Source: an uncultured Clostridium sp.
GTDB taxonomy: Bacteria > Bacillota > Clostridia > Lachnospirales > Lachnospiraceae
Direction: 5' to 3'
NCBI GenBank assembly: GCA_900539185.1
Contig: UQBG01000024.1
Span: forward strand, 1 to 26,210
Length of the DNA stretch: 26,210 nt
Shown: piece after piece, positions 8,751 through 15,480 of the stretch
Layout of the letters: the number at the start of each line of letters is the position of its first letter
Position numbering within the stretch: the first letter of the stretch is position 1
Notes under the pieces: model-generated
The model's database searches: none
Told to the model about the DNA's origin: nothing
The model's input: only the letters and a program-made list of their open reading frames with translations
Made by a program: the position numbers and the translations under genes

Positions 8751-8777
8751 TAATATTTGACGGTAACCGTACGATAT
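8751..8777 (+). promoter_or_regulatory. Probable sigma-D promoter of flaG-fliD-fliS-fliT
   Basis: TAAT (8751-8754), 15 bases, then TACGATAT (8770-8777). This is the same geometry and nearly the same -10 as the flgM promoter (TAAA-N15-GACGATAT). It lies in the 150-base gap between csrA and flaG, the only sizeable gap inside the flagellar cluster before the flagellin leader. A short palindrome ACGGTAACCGT (8760-8770) fills the spacer. Confidence 0.5.
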
Positions 8778-8892
8778 AATAGATAATGAAGAATCTCATG
8801 TGTGTCAAAACGGACGTTGTCATACATGGATGAAATAGAATGGTTGCATAGCAAAAGGCAGAAATGCCGGAATTCACACGGAGGTGGATGAC

Positions 8893-9345
8893 ATGGGAAT
8901 AGGTGGAATAGAATCAAGTGTTAATAGTGGTGCGGTTCGCAGCGTGAATACAAAAACCGTGACACCGGTAACGCCGGAGGTGAACAGCATATCCGGTTCT
9001 CCGATGGCAGATAATTATGCAAGGGTGGTACAGCCGTCGGAACAGCAGACTGCCGGTGAGCAGACAGACGAGCAGGGAAAAGAACAGTTTTATAGTGATG
9101 AACGGCCGATTCAGGAGGTTTCAAAGGATAAGGTAGAGAGTGCCTTACGGGACATTAATGCAAAGATCCGTCCGACGCATACAGAGTGTCAGTTTACCTA
9201 TCATGAAGAAACAAAGCGGATATCCATCAAGGTTATGGATCAGTCCACGGGTGAAGTGATCCGGGAAATCCCACCGGAGAAAACACTGGACATGATAGCA
9301 AAAACGTTGGAGCTGGCAGGTATTCTGGTGGATGAGAAACGATAG
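8893..9345 (+). CDS. flaG: Flagellar protein FlaG
   Basis: A 150-residue FlaG-family protein, named for its effect on filament length in other bacteria; the mechanism is poorly known. The N-terminal ~80 residues are low-complexity and Ser/Thr/Gln-rich. The conserved FlaG domain is the C-terminal ~70 residues, with the hallmark SIKVMDQSTGEVIREIPPEK followed by a helix LDMIAKTLELAGILVDEK. The ATG at 8893 is preferred over the in-frame GTG at 8884, because GGAGGTGG (8880-8887) is correctly spaced to the ATG and contains that GTG. The fliD ribosome site overlaps its stop. The flaG-fliD-fliS-fliT order is the standard Firmicutes one. Confidence 0.88.
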   Translation: MGIGGIESSVNSGAVRSVNTKTVTPVTPEVNSISGSPMADNYARVVQPSEQQTAGEQTDEQGKEQFYSDERPIQEVSKDKVESALRDINAKIRPTHTECQFTYHEETKRISIKVMDQSTGEVIREIPPEKTLDMIAKTLELAGILVDEKR

Positions 9346-9356
9346 GAGGGATAGGT

Positions 9357-11384
9357 ATGACGATGAGAATGACCGGCCTGATCTCAGGTCTGGATACGGA
9401 GAGTCTGATCACACAGATGATCAGCGGGCATAAGACAAAGGTAGAGAATGCCCAGAAGCAGCAGACGAAGCTGAAGTGGAAGAAGGAAGCATGGTCTTCC
9501 TTGAATACGAAGCTTTATTCCTTCTATACAGGGGCTTTAAGCAATTTCAAATCTGTAGGAACCTACAAGGCAAAGAAAGTAGAGTCCACAGATGATTCCA
9601 AGGTAAAGGTGAGCAGCAGTAACAGTGCTGTCAATGGCGTACATACATTATCAGTGAAACAGTTGGCAAGTTCCGGTTATCTGACCGGTGCCAGTCTGAC
9701 CGGCAAGGCGTTCCATACAACCTCTTATGTAGCAGCCGAGAATGCTGATACAGCCCTGAGTGAGCTGAAGAATGCAAAAGGGTATGATCTTGATCTGGAA
9801 GGCAAGAGCTTCGAGATCTCGTATAAGACTGTTGGGGCAGATGGACAGGAAGAGACTGTTATGAAGACGATCACAGCACATGCAGGTGCAGACGGTACCC
9901 TGCAGAGCGTCATCGATGGGCTGAATCAGTCCCTGCAGGACGAAGGCATCGACATGACGGTAAAGTATAATACGTCAAAGGGTGCACTGGAGTTTGTAAA
10001 CCAGACCGCAAAGGAAGTAAAGGCTGCAGATGGAACGGTTACCGGCTACGAGGGCGGAATCGACTATACGATGAAGGCGGCAGATGAGGATTCTGCAGTA
10101 GCCCTCGGTATCAGCAAGGATAGTGTCACTGTTAGCCAGCAGAAGAGCGATATGGGTGAGAACATCCTGACGATGAATGCAGCATTCCATGTGGAACATG
10201 TATCCGATACGGCAGCAGCCGTTACCGGCAGTACGAAGTTGACGGATATGGGAATCGCCAGTGGTACAACCTATACGATGACCGTCGGCAGCGGAGACAA
10301 GGCAAGAACCTATACCTATACGATTGATCAGGCTACGACGCTGTCAAGTCTGGCGAAGGAATTTTCTAAGATGGGCGTTACTGCCAGCTATGATGAGAAA
10401 CAGGGACGGTTCTTTGTGAATTCAACAGAATCCGGTGCCGACTACGACTTCCGGCTGACAGCTGATAATGATACAGCATTGTCTACACTGGGTCTGGATG
10501 CAGCGTCTTCCAATAAGATCGATGCACAGGATGCCATCGTAGTCTACAATGGAGCAACCTTCCGGCAGTCATCGAATAACTTTAGCCTGAATGGTTTGAA
10601 CTTTACGGTTAACGATGTAACAACCTCAAAGGACGAGCAGGGAAATATCAAAGATAATCCGATCCGTATGACGGTCAGCACCGATACGGATACCATATAT
10701 AATGCAGTCAAGGATTTCATCAAAGAGTATAATTCTCTGATGAAGGAAATGAGCACCTTATACAATGCAGATCGGGCCAAGGATTATGAACCACTGACCA
10801 GTGACGAAAAGGAAAAAATGTCGGATAAGGAAGTGGAAGAGTGGGAGAAGAAGATCAAGGATTCTCTTCTCCGCCGGGATGATACGATCAGTTCCTTGAT
10901 GTCAACGATGCGGACAACGATGAATCAGTCGGTGGAATATACCGGTTCCGATGGAAGCACGAAACGGTATTCCTTAGCCAGCTTCGGGATCAATACCGGT
11001 AAGTGGAATGAATATGGTCAGCTTCATATCAACGGGGATCCGGATGATGCGGACTATAAGGATGCCGATGATAAGCTACGGGCGGCAATCGAGAACGATC
11101 CGGATGCTCTGATCAATACGTTGAGCAGTCTGGGCAAGGATCTGTACGGCAGTTTCCAGAAGGCGATGAAGAGTTCTACCTTAAGTAGTGCTCTGACCTT
11201 CTATAATGATAAGCAGATGGATACCGAGATCAGCGACTATGATGATAAGATCAAGAAGCTGCAGGATAAGATGAATGATGTTGAGGATCGATACTACAAG
11301 CAGTTTGCAGCAATGGAGTCTGCGCTGGCAGAGTTACAGTCCAATCAGTCCAGTCTGTCCAACTTGTTTGGATCGAACTCATAG
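9357..11384 (+). CDS. fliD: Filament cap protein FliD (HAP2)
   Basis: A 675-residue filament cap, which folds exported flagellin monomers at the growing tip. The N-terminus MRMTGLISGLDTESLI (residues 3-18) is the FliD signature, followed by the FliD_N domain to about residue 110. The middle is a variable Ser/Thr-rich beta domain and carries FNFTVNDV-like repeats of the family (LNGLNFTVNDV near 420). FliD_C lies at about 400-660 and ends in a coiled-coil helix (residues 618-665, KKLQDKMNDVEDRYYKQFAAM) and a short polar tail. It is longer than the E. coli FliD because of the middle insert. AGGAGGG overlaps the flaG stop. Confidence 0.93.
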   Translation: MTMRMTGLISGLDTESLITQMISGHKTKVENAQKQQTKLKWKKEAWSSLNTKLYSFYTGALSNFKSVGTYKAKKVESTDDSKVKVSSSNSAVNGVHTLSVKQLASSGYLTGASLTGKAFHTTSYVAAENADTALSELKNAKGYDLDLEGKSFEISYKTVGADGQEETVMKTITAHAGADGTLQSVIDGLNQSLQDEGIDMTVKYNTSKGALEFVNQTAKEVKAADGTVTGYEGGIDYTMKAADEDSAVALGISKDSVTVSQQKSDMGENILTMNAAFHVEHVSDTAAAVTGSTKLTDMGIASGTTYTMTVGSGDKARTYTYTIDQATTLSSLAKEFSKMGVTASYDEKQGRFFVNSTESGADYDFRLTADNDTALSTLGLDAASSNKIDAQDAIVVYNGATFRQSSNNFSLNGLNFTVNDVTTSKDEQGNIKDNPIRMTVSTDTDTIYNAVKDFIKEYNSLMKEMSTLYNADRAKDYEPLTSDEKEKMSDKEVEEWEKKIKDSLLRRDDTISSLMSTMRTTMNQSVEYTGSDGSTKRYSLASFGINTGKWNEYGQLHINGDPDDADYKDADDKLRAAIENDPDALINTLSSLGKDLYGSFQKAMKSSTLSSALTFYNDKQMDTEISDYDDKIKKLQDKMNDVEDRYYKQFAAMESALAELQSNQSSLSNLFGSNS

Positions 11385-11399
11385 AGAAAGAGGTAGAAT

Positions 11400-11777
11400 A
11401 TGGTAAATAATGCAGCGGTGGCATACGGAGCCAGAAAGGTGGAAACAGCGTCTCCGGCAGAGCTGGTTCTGATGTTATATGAAGGAGCCATCAAGTTCTG
11501 CAATATCGCGATAGGAGCGATCGAGAAGAAGGACTACGAAAAGGCAAATACGAATATCCAGAAGGCAAGACGAATCATCGTAGAGCTACAGACGACGCTG
11601 GATCATAAGTATAAGGTGGCAGAGGACTTCGATGTGATCTATGATTACATCTTCAAAACCCTGGTACAGGCAAATATAAAGAAGGATCCGGAAATTCTGG
11701 AGGAAGCTCTGAAGCAACTACGTGATCTGCGGGATGCATGGAAGGAAATTATGCGGACGGCAAAGATGCCACGATAG
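11400..11777 (+). CDS. fliS: Flagellin export chaperone FliS
   Basis: A 125-residue helical chaperone that binds the C-terminal D0 helix of flagellin and stops it polymerising in the cytoplasm. NNAAVAYGARKVETASPAEL (3-22), then VLMLYEGAIKFCNIA, is the FliS signature; the family has Y-x(6)-V-x-T-A-S-P-x-E-L-v-x-M-L-Y-x-G. The length is normal. It lies 15 bases after fliD with an AGAGG ribosome site. Together with FliW and CsrA it completes the flagellin homeostasis set. Confidence 0.94.
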   Translation: MVNNAAVAYGARKVETASPAELVLMLYEGAIKFCNIAIGAIEKKDYEKANTNIQKARRIIVELQTTLDHKYKVAEDFDVIYDYIFKTLVQANIKKDPEILEEALKQLRDLRDAWKEIMRTAKMPR

Positions 11778-11791
11778 AATGAGAGGATACT

Positions 11792-12274
11792 ATGGAACAT
11801 ACAGCAAGCTATATGCAGGTACTGGAAGAATCGCTTGCACGAAAAAGTCAGGTGCTACAGGCTCTGTTAGAGTTATCAAAGCAACAGACGGAACTGGCAG
11901 AAGCAGATGAATTCGATATGGATGCATTCACCACACTGATGGAGCAGAAGGATGCATTACTGGAACAACTTCAGGCGCTTGACAGCGGTTTTCAGAAGAT
12001 TTATGAAGGTGTAAAAGCAGAACTGACGGAGCATCGTGAACAGTATGCGGATCCGATTCGCCGGATCCAGACACAGATCCGGAAGGTAACCGATCTGGGC
12101 GTCGAACTGCAGACACTGGAGGAGCGAAACCGGGCAAAGCTGGAGCAGAAGTTCTCCAGACAACAGCAGGAGCTGCGGCAGGTAAAGACCTCGAATAAGG
12201 TAGCAAATACCTACTATAAAAATATGTCAAAGCTGCAGAATATGGATGCTTACTTTCTGGATCAAAAAAAATAA
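11792..12274 (+). CDS. fliT: FliT/FlgN-like flagellar export chaperone
   Basis: A 160-residue acidic, entirely helical protein placed where fliT follows fliS in Bacillus. FliT is the chaperone of FliD. Sequence identity to known FliT is not obvious by eye. The long Gln/Glu/Leu-rich helices (about 1-55 and 60-140) also resemble FlgN. The C-terminal NKVANTYYKNMSKLQNMDAYF, with its conserved aromatic and Asp residues, looks like the FlgN/FliT tail. The gene ends 20 bases before the -35 box of the flagellin promoter. The call rests mainly on gene order and helical character; FlgN family is the alternative. Confidence 0.65.
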   Translation: MEHTASYMQVLEESLARKSQVLQALLELSKQQTELAEADEFDMDAFTTLMEQKDALLEQLQALDSGFQKIYEGVKAELTEHREQYADPIRRIQTQIRKVTDLGVELQTLEERNRAKLEQKFSRQQQELRQVKTSNKVANTYYKNMSKLQNMDAYFLDQKK

Positions 12275-12293
12275 AAAAGTTTAAAAAGGGTAT

Positions 12294-12319
12294 TAAGTAT
12301 CGGAGCAATCATCCGATAT
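12294..12319 (+). promoter_or_regulatory. Sigma-D promoter of flagellin, with inverted repeat
   Basis: TAAG (12294-12297), 15 bases, CCGATAT (12313-12319) is a good sigma-28 type promoter with a stronger -10 than the other two in the window. The start would be near 12327. The spacer and -10 also contain a perfect inverted repeat, TATCGGA (12298-12304) and TCCGATA (12312-12318). Confidence 0.75.
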
Positions 12320-12331
12320 ATATAATACAAG

Positions 12332-12377
12332 GGTTGATAAACCATCAACCACTACATATTCACGGTGGATAACCACC
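12332..12377 (+). other. Two hairpins in the flagellin mRNA leader
   Basis: GGTTGAT (12332-12338) pairs with ATCAACC (12344-12350), a 7-base stem at the very 5' end of the predicted mRNA. GGTGG (12364-12368) pairs with CCACC (12373-12377) around ATAA. A 5' terminal stem of this kind usually lengthens mRNA life, which fits a highly expressed gene. No U-run follows, so they are not terminators. Confidence 0.55.
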
Positions 12378-12382
12378 AGTAC

Positions 12383-12416
12383 CTGTAGCAAGGATGCTAC
12401 AGTAAATTCAAGGAGG
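12383..12416 (+). promoter_or_regulatory. Candidate CsrA binding site in the flagellin leader (hairpin plus ribosome site)
   Basis: CTGTAGCA (12383-12390) and TGCTACAG (12395-12402) form a perfect 8-base stem with the four-base loop AGGA. The core CAAGGATG matches the CsrA SELEX consensus (ACARGGAUGU), with GGA presented in the loop. A second GGA lies in the ribosome site AAGGAGG (12410-12416), 7 bases before the flagellin ATG. The two GGA starts are 20 bases apart, a distance a CsrA dimer can bridge. This mirrors the two-site hag leader of Bacillus subtilis. Confidence 0.75.
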
Positions 12417-12423
12417 AATTATT

Positions 12424-13215
12424 ATGATAGTACAGCACAATCTTCAGGCAAACAACACAAACAGAATGTTAGGCGGTAATGTTAAGGTCGTTAAGAAGTC
12501 ATCTGAGAAGTTAGCTTCCGGTTACAAAATCAACCGTGCTGCTGATGATGCAGCAGGTCTTAGCATTTCTGAGAAGATGAGAGCTCAGATCCGTGGTCTG
12601 AATCAGGCAGTTAACAACGCTGAGGACGGTATCTCATTAATCCAGACAGCAGAAGGTAACATGAATGAAATGCATTCTATCCTTCAGAGAATGGAAGAAC
12701 TGTCAGTTAAGGCTGCCAATGATGTTAATGCAACCGAGGATCGTAATACTATTAAAGATGAAATGACACAGTTGAATCAAGAGTTAAGTGCAATTGCTTC
12801 ACGTGCTAAGTTCAATGGAAAGTCATTAAAGAGCTTTAGTGGTTTTCTTCAGATTGGTGCTAACAATGGCGACCATATGAAGATTACAGTTCAGGTAGCA
12901 GTAAGCGTAGCAACTATCAGTGTTGGTAGCCATTCAGCAGCTGGCAAGACTATTTCAGCTGTTCAGGCTGCAATTAAGTCTGTATCTAAGCAGCGTTCTG
13001 CTTTAGGTGCTGTTCAGAATCGTCTGGAGTATACAGTTAACAACCTGGAGAACTACTCTGAGAACCTGACAGATGCAGAGTCTCGTATCCGTGATACAGA
13101 TATGGCAGCTGAGATGGTTAACTACAGCAAGGCTAACATTGTACAGCAGGCTGCACAGTCTATGTTGGCTCAGGCTAACCAGTCTAATCAGGGTGTATTA
13201 TCATTACTTCAGTAA
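12424..13215 (+). CDS. Flagellin, minimal D0-D1 form
   Basis: A 263-residue major filament protein. The N-terminal D0-D1 is clear (VQHNLQANNTNRMLG, then KLASGYKINRAADDAAGLSI at 29-48), as is the C-terminal D1-D0 (SKQRSALGAVQNRLEYTVNN at 188-207, RIRDTDMAAEMVNY at 221-234, and the tail ending VLSLLQ). There is essentially no D2/D3: only about 40 residues (140-180) separate the two halves, with several Ser/Thr that could carry glycan. The LQRMEEL motif (87-93) corresponds to the TLR5-contact helix. Codons favour GCT, GTT and CGT, unlike the neighbouring genes, as expected for very high expression. It has its own promoter, leader and terminator. In Bacillus hag sits right after csrA; here it comes after fliT. 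Confidence 0.96.
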   Translation: MIVQHNLQANNTNRMLGGNVKVVKKSSEKLASGYKINRAADDAAGLSISEKMRAQIRGLNQAVNNAEDGISLIQTAEGNMNEMHSILQRMEELSVKAANDVNATEDRNTIKDEMTQLNQELSAIASRAKFNGKSLKSFSGFLQIGANNGDHMKITVQVAVSVATISVGSHSAAGKTISAVQAAIKSVSKQRSALGAVQNRLEYTVNNLENYSENLTDAESRIRDTDMAAEMVNYSKANIVQQAAQSMLAQANQSNQGVLSLLQ

Positions 13216-13239
13216 TCAAGTAAGGTTATTGCAAATAGG

Positions 13240-13266
13240 GCTGACACGTAAGTGTCAGCTTTATTT
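13240..13266 (+). terminator. Terminator after flagellin
   Basis: GCTGACAC (13240-13247) and GTGTCAGC (13252-13259) form a perfect 8-base stem with loop GTAA, followed by TTTATTTG. The T-run is interrupted by one A, so some readthrough into the next genes is possible. No clear promoter lies between this hairpin and the gene at 13302. Confidence 0.8.
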
Positions 13267-13301
13267 GTATCTATAGATATTATAAAACGGAGGATGCCGG
13301 C

Positions 13302-13565
13302 TTGAGACTTAAAAAGATTGAAACGCAGAAAATTGAGGCAATTGCAGATTTATTCTATCAGAATCAGTTAGAAGAGGGAATCGGGCAATTACCACAATTG
13401 ATACAAGTTTTGAATGAAATTTTAGAGGAAAAACGCTATACGGATGAACAACAGTATTTCAATTTGCTGAAAAATATTATGGAGTCTATCGATGACAAAA
13501 ATTATATTGTATTGGCTGATCTATTGGTGTTTGAATTAATGTCAGATACTGAGATAGTAGTATAA
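13302..13565 (+). CDS. Small acidic helical protein of unknown function
   Basis: An 87-residue protein that I do not recognise. It starts at TTG (13302): CGGAGG (13288-13293) is correctly spaced to it, while the nearer ATG (13294) hits a stop after three codons. The predicted make-up is three or four amphipathic helices rich in Glu, Leu, Ile and Gln, with no membrane segment, no cysteines and no signal peptide. It lies between flagellin and two Maf glycosyltransferases, 22 bases before the first, so it probably belongs to the modification unit. Size and helical content would suit a chaperone or adaptor, but this is a guess from context. Confidence 0.7.
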   Translation: MRLKKIETQKIEAIADLFYQNQLEEGIGQLPQLIQVLNEILEEKRYTDEQQYFNLLKNIMESIDDKNYIVLADLLVFELMSDTEIVV

Positions 13566-13587
13566 GTAAGAGACAGGAGATGCAGGG

Positions 13588-15444
13588 ATGACAAATTACG
13601 AAAAGAATATTGAAGCACTGAGCAGTGCACGTCCATTCATATATGATAAACTAAAAAATCATGAAAAAACAGAAGGTAACGTATTGTGTGGAGATGCACT
13701 GGATGGTGAAAAGTTTTTAGCAATGAATGAAAAAGAAAAAGTTATACCGTTAAATAGTATTTATCATCCAACTCATGAAGCAGAACGTTATGTTAAACAA
13801 TTTGAAGAGCTATCAACAGAGACTATCCTGTTTTTATACGGGTTCAGCAATGGACTGGTATGCCGGAAAGTATTAGAAAATACATGTCCAATAAAGTTAT
13901 GTATAGCTTATGAACCTTCAGTTGAAATATTTTTAAAAGTACTGGAAGTATATGATATTGCAGATCTGCTTCGAAACACAGATTTATTAATTTTTATAAA
14001 AGGCATTAATGATGAAGAGTTAGAAAAAACATTATATGATGTTATGGATTATCGTAATTGGAAATTATTCCGATTTTCTATAGCTTCGTGCTATGACAAG
14101 TTGTTTGAGGAGGATTGTCATAGAATTCTCAAAATGTATTCTAATGTAGTTGAAAATAAACATATGGAAATGAATACACTTGTTCAATATGCTCAATCGG
14201 GAATGCAGAATGAGATAAAAGCATTGAAATGGCTTATGGATTGCCGGATATTGGAGCAGTACAAGGGTAAGTTTCCTGCTGATATGCCTTGTATCATTGT
14301 TGCAGCAGGTCCGTCGTTAGAAAAAAATGCAGATGTGTTAAGACAGGCAAAAGGAAAGGCATTAATTATCTGTGTTGATACAGCATTGCCATTTTTGTTG
14401 AATAAGGATATCATTCCGGATCTTGCATGTACAATTGATGCGCAAAAGGGAGAAAAATATTTTACAGATCCGCGGCTTCAAGATATTCCGATTTTGGTAT
14501 CTACAGATTCGGATTATCATGCATTAGAAAGAATAGGTACTGTAAAACCAATTTATATTGCGGCTATGAATGATTTTTATCAAAGGCTTTTTAAGGAAAA
14601 AGGTTGGGATGTTAATTACTTTGACGGAGGTGGATCTGTAGCAACAGTCAGCTTTCAGATAGGTATTGAACTGGGCTTTCGAACAGTGGTTCTGATTGGG
14701 CAGGATCTTGCATTTTCAGATGACAAGGCACATGCGGGAATGGGAATAGTTAACAATGAAGATCTTGATTCGAAGTTATTGATGGTAGAAGGTTATTATG
14801 GTGGAAAGATTCTAAGCAGGGTAGATTTCAAACATTATATTGATTGGTATAATCTACGGATTCCGGAGCTGACTGACCGAAAGATTATTAATGCGACAGA
14901 GGGCGGAGCGAAGTTGCATGGTGCAATTCAAATGACATTGCAGGATGTAGTGAATCAGTATTGCAATAAGTCTTATCCGGTTACAAAGATGATTGAGGAA
15001 GAACCTTGTGTATGGGAGACTATTGAAGAAAAAGAAGCACTTTATAGAGAAATTGAAAAAATGTATTGCGAGTTTAAAAAAATGAAGAAAGCTGCAGAAC
15101 AGGGGATTGCAGATACAGAAAGAGCGATTGTTTTATTAAAACGAAAGAATTATTTGAAAAAAGATCTTGAACGGATCGATAAAGATTTAGATCGTGTGAT
15201 CGAAATGGTTAATGCAAAAGAGGGAGCTATTCTGATAGTGCGTCGAATGATTTATACAGAGGTAACACTTGCAGATGATTTACATAAAACTGAGTCTGAC
15301 CTTGAATTGGAAAGTATAAGATTATATGGAAAGATGAAAAAGTATCTGACAGATATAAAAGAAGCACTTCAGGAGTTGCTTCCATTTTGGAAGAATGTTC
15401 AAAATGAGATTAGTAATGCTTATGGATTTGAAACAAGAAAATAA
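13588..15444 (+). CDS. Motility-associated (Maf) glycosyltransferase, DUF115
   Basis: A 618-residue cytoplasmic protein of the Maf/DUF115 family (MptE-like fold), enzymes that attach nonulosonic acids to Ser/Thr of flagellin. An N-terminal Rossmann-like module has YGFSNGLVCRKVL (84-96) and AYEPSVEIF. The central DUF115 domain has IIVAAGPSLEKNADVL (236-251), FDGGGSVATVSFQ (345-357), LIGQDLAFSDDKAHAG (369-384) and INATEGGAKLHGA (434-446), the sialyltransferase-like nucleotide and sugar site. The C-terminal ~150 residues are charged coiled coil. It is the first of two adjacent Maf genes, both followed by neuC. CMP-nonulosonate, made with the help of NeuA, is the likely donor. Confidence 0.88.
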   Translation: MTNYEKNIEALSSARPFIYDKLKNHEKTEGNVLCGDALDGEKFLAMNEKEKVIPLNSIYHPTHEAERYVKQFEELSTETILFLYGFSNGLVCRKVLENTCPIKLCIAYEPSVEIFLKVLEVYDIADLLRNTDLLIFIKGINDEELEKTLYDVMDYRNWKLFRFSIASCYDKLFEEDCHRILKMYSNVVENKHMEMNTLVQYAQSGMQNEIKALKWLMDCRILEQYKGKFPADMPCIIVAAGPSLEKNADVLRQAKGKALIICVDTALPFLLNKDIIPDLACTIDAQKGEKYFTDPRLQDIPILVSTDSDYHALERIGTVKPIYIAAMNDFYQRLFKEKGWDVNYFDGGGSVATVSFQIGIELGFRTVVLIGQDLAFSDDKAHAGMGIVNNEDLDSKLLMVEGYYGGKILSRVDFKHYIDWYNLRIPELTDRKIINATEGGAKLHGAIQMTLQDVVNQYCNKSYPVTKMIEEEPCVWETIEEKEALYREIEKMYCEFKKMKKAAEQGIADTERAIVLLKRKNYLKKDLERIDKDLDRVIEMVNAKEGAILIVRRMIYTEVTLADDLHKTESDLELESIRLYGKMKKYLTDIKEALQELLPFWKNVQNEISNAYGFETRK

Positions 15445-15480
15445 GAATATTTAATAAAAAGAAATCAAAGGGGTGCACCG

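Noticed and set aside
8757..8780. TTGACG and TATAAT before flaG as a sigma-A promoter
   Set aside because: The spacer is only 12 bases. The overlapping TAAT-N15-TACGATAT fits the sigma-D geometry of the flgM promoter better.
13268..13279. Palindrome TATCTATAGATA upstream of the small protein as an operator
   Set aside because: It is short, AT-rich and without an associated promoter, so it is easily due to chance.
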